From: Glandiceps talaboti
Taxonomy: Eukaryota > Hemichordata > Enteropneusta > Spengelidae
DNA length: 64,000 nucleotides
Direction of reading: 5' to 3'
Assembly: GCF_964340395.1 (NCBI RefSeq)
Contig: NC_135567.1
Span: 9,294,158 to 9,358,157 of the forward strand
Shown here: one piece after another, positions 61,582 to 64,000 of the stretch
Position numbering within the stretch: the stretch's first letter is position 1
Layout: each line of letters starts with the position of its first letter
Program-made: the position numbers and the translations under genes
The notes under the pieces: generated by a model
The model's database searches: none
Told to the model about the DNA's origin: nothing
The model's input: the letters and a program-made list of their open reading frames with translations, nothing else

Positions 61582-62056
61582 CTGTTGACACAAAGGAATA
61601 AAGATGTTAGTGAAGTGACTCATTGATCACATATGTAAATCAACATTTTAATATTATTATGAATTGTTGAAAAGACAGTGATCATCTGAAGACTATATTA
61701 GGGGTCCTCATTTAGCCAGTTTAGTCAACTCTGAGTTGACTCTACTCTTACCGAACCTAAAAAAGAGTAAATATGAACAGTAAATGTTCACTCTGAATAG
61801 GGTTAGATTTAATAGGTCATGTTGATTTCACAAGTAGGATACCATGATAAAATTGTGTTAGAATTAAAAATCCAAAATAGATATCCAATCCTCCTCCATA
61901 TTACCACTTTAACGAGTTCATCTTTGGCAAAAAGCAGTTTCATTATATTTTATTCAAATCCTAGACTACTGGATTGAAAATCTGCAAATAACAAACTTGT
62001 TATCAAATCAATATTCTACAATGGAATGAGTGATGTTATGTTTTTAAAAAAAATAC

Positions 62057-62159
62057 CTTTGTCAGAGAGTGTATTATTCTCAAGTCGATTAAGTAAGACT
62101 TGATATGCTTCATTCAAGTCTCGTTCATATAGACTAAATACCAACTCTTCATTGTCCAT
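62057..62159 (-). CDS. C2H2 zinc-finger protein, exon 1
   Basis: Minus strand, ATG at 62,159, donor AAAG|GTATTT, phase 1, matching the next exon. The 34 codons read MDNEELVFSLYERDLNEAYQ, then VLLNRLENNTLSDK. They join to [20 protein letters not shown] and form a short helical N-terminal region of unknown role. An acceptor (attttctttcag) sits 10 bases upstream of the ATG, so a further 5' UTR exon exists beyond. The joined protein is 351 residues. Confidence 0.8.
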
Positions 62160-62174
62160 TTCTGAAACTGAAAG

Positions 62175-63295
62175 AAAATGCAAATTTAGTCACCGTTTAG
62201 AAAAAAAAAGACAAAATATTCTATATTTTGCCCACTGGTGGCGCTGTTTGAAGAACAGCATGCATGGAAGTATAACCCACGATGCAACCATTGAAGATTT
62301 TCAGATGATAGTATGTATTTCAAACAAGATTTTCAGAACCATGTTTTTATATGTGGTAACAGAATGGACTCATGAACAGAAACTTGTGGGACGCCGTGCT
62401 GACATAGTTACGCTCAGAATGTAGTTACTAACTGTAATACATAATATAGTATGGGCATTGCAAGGTGCTCTTTATATCGGGCGCGGGTCATGATCCCGAG
62501 TGTTCATTTAGTCGATTGCGTCCGAATATTTCACTGTCAAATTACTCTACAGGGTCAGGTACTTACCTAGAGTTTATCTTACTTGATATAGTCTAGTGAG
62601 TGATTGAAGGAAAGGACCCACGATCCGGGAGATAGTCGCTCAAACAACTAACTGGGATTGTCACTGAGGCTGCACTGAGCCAGCTGAGACGCCAAGGTCG
62701 CTGTTTACAAGCTAGGTCAAATGTTATCGCACATGCGCACTTCAGTTCTATAAATTAACCAACGCAGTATATTCCTTGCCTCGGTCCTGCACGCCCCCTT
62801 TTCAAACTTTAATAACTAGCTGAAAGTGATATATTTTTTTAGACTCAACGAAAAAGTTTGACTTCTAAAATCACAGAGCCACTAAAGAAAACACGTCGCA
62901 AAATGCTTGGTTCGGGCATGAATGATTTTAGGAGAAACACTGTATTGAAATATTTACCTCATCCGTTGTTCATTGAAAGTCTTTGTCAGTGTAGTGATGT
63001 ATTTTAAGTTTTAAGTTTATCTCATGATAAATATGTGAAAAAAAACATGAGTAAAAAATACTTCCATGAGGCAATCTCTGTAGAATGCACTAGCTGTGTA
63101 CAACTGTAAAGTTTTTTGAAACTGTTTTGTAATAATGACTTAATCATAATACTCATGTATCATACACCTACACAGTATTGAATCACCACCACTGGGTAAA
63201 AGTATATATATACACATTGTGCAATATATCCTATCATATTTTTTCTTGAATCCGCACCCAAAAATCAGTACCCATATGAATTATAATGTTAATGT
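62175..63295. other. Upstream region of the zinc-finger gene
   Basis: Should contain the 5' UTR exon and promoter. A GC-richer stretch lies at 62,470-62,720. No specific promoter element is claimed. Confidence 0.35.
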
Positions 63296-63439
63296 ATGTA
63301 TGTGTGCATGTACGTATGTATGTATGTATGTATATGTATGCATGTGTGTATGTATGTATGTATGTATGTATGTATGTATGTATGTATGTATGTATGTATG
63401 TATGTATGCATGCATGCATGCATGCATGTATGTGTGTGT
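63296..63439. repeat. (GTAT)n microsatellite
   Basis: GTAT/GCAT tetranucleotides interrupted at 63,440 by the hairpin element and continuing at 63,672 as TG/GTAT. Confidence 0.95.
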
Positions 63440-63666
63440 CAATCTGATTAAAATCCGATGTAGATGTCGGCTAATCGTGCATTGCTATCTTACCATCGTT
63501 ATTTAGCTTGAATTGACCTTCGCAGTAGATGTTTACGTTTTTAGCCTGATAGAGGAGGCGATCAGGCTAAAAACGTAAACATCTACTACGAAGGTCAATT
63601 CAAGCTAAATAACGATGGTAAGATAGCAATGCACGATTAGCCGACATCTACATCGGATTTTAATCA

Positions 63667-63671
<5 letters not shown>
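63440..63671. mobile_element. Near-perfect 110-bp-arm hairpin element
   Basis: Arms 63,440-63,549 and about 63,562-63,671 are reverse complements with a single mismatch seen (ccttcgcagtag versus ccttcgtagtag). The loop is about 12 bp. Termini CAATCTGATTAAAATCCGAT are identical to those of the element at 57,025. Flanks are TG repeat on both sides (tgtgtgtgt), consistent with insertion into a TG microsatellite. Confidence 0.92.
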
Positions 63672-63715
<44 letters not shown>

Positions 63716-63764
63716 TGTGTATGTATGTATGTATGTATGTATGTATGTATGTATGTATGTATGT
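63672..63764. repeat. (TG)n(GTAT)n microsatellite
   Basis: TG run followed by GTAT units. Confidence 0.95.
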
Positions 63765-64000
63765 GTAGCGATATGCTAGGGACCGGTCAGTTTCTTTGGC
63801 CTGGGGGTGGGGGGGGGGGCGATGGATAGGGAGGGGGTCATCCTGTTTTTGAAATTGGCAGTAGGGGGGGTCATGCTGTTTTCAAAATTGTGGATAGGGG
63901 TGGTCATTGTGTTTTGGATTGTGATGGATGGGAAGAAAAAATCCTTTTTCTACAATGGCATATAGCCATGTGTCCGAAACGTGATACATGTAAATATTTG

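Overview
This is an AT-rich, intron-rich animal nuclear window crowded with microsatellites. Genes have long introns with GT/AG borders, and there are no bacterial-type operons. The protein families point to a non-vertebrate metazoan: a large mosaic leucine-rich-repeat GPCR, NXPE-family proteins, a C2H2 zinc-finger protein with 'HTNERPF' linkers, and CR1/L2-like, Tx1/L1-like and Penelope-like element remains. An invertebrate deuterostome (hemichordate or lancelet) is my best guess, but the sequence does not prove it.

Region 1 (about 1-41 kb, + strand) is dominated by one receptor gene. From 16,328 to 40,846 I can chain 23 exons whose splice phases all agree. Together they encode about 1,973 residues. 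Domain order is F5/8 type C (discoidin), PAN/apple-like, CUB, C-type lectin, seven LDL-receptor class A modules, LRR N-cap, four one-exon LRRs, LGR/relaxin-receptor-type hinge and 7TM domain, a short kinase-like segment, and a very long hydrophilic tail with 19 near-identical 21-residue repeats. A phase 1-1 Link/lectin-like exon at 111-380 may be an earlier exon of the same gene, 16 kb upstream. The 5' end, with the signal peptide, lies outside the window. Extracellular modules sit on phase 1-1 exons and LRRs on phase 2-2 exons, the classic pattern of exon shuffling.

Region 2 (about 41-47 kb) holds mobile-element debris: a CR1/L2-like LINE end, a decayed Tx1/L1-like LINE, a Penelope-like GIY-YIG fragment broken up by an ATAC microsatellite, and a tRNA-derived SINE.

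Region 3 (about 47-57 kb, - strand) is a small NXPE cluster. It has an orphan first exon (47.2 kb), a short secreted protein with only the C-terminal PC-esterase half (two exons, 52.2 and 50.2 kb), and a gene for the N-terminal neurexophilin-like half (three exons, 56.8-54.8 kb). A 23-bp minisatellite of about 1.2 kb lies beside them.

Region 4 (57-64 kb) has an assembly gap (100 N), diverged tandem repeats, a two-coding-exon C2H2 zinc-finger gene (- strand, 62.2-60.6 kb), and two hairpin transposon-like elements. These two share termini but not arm sequence. One has a perfect 8-bp target duplication.

No tRNA, rRNA or CRISPR array was recognised.
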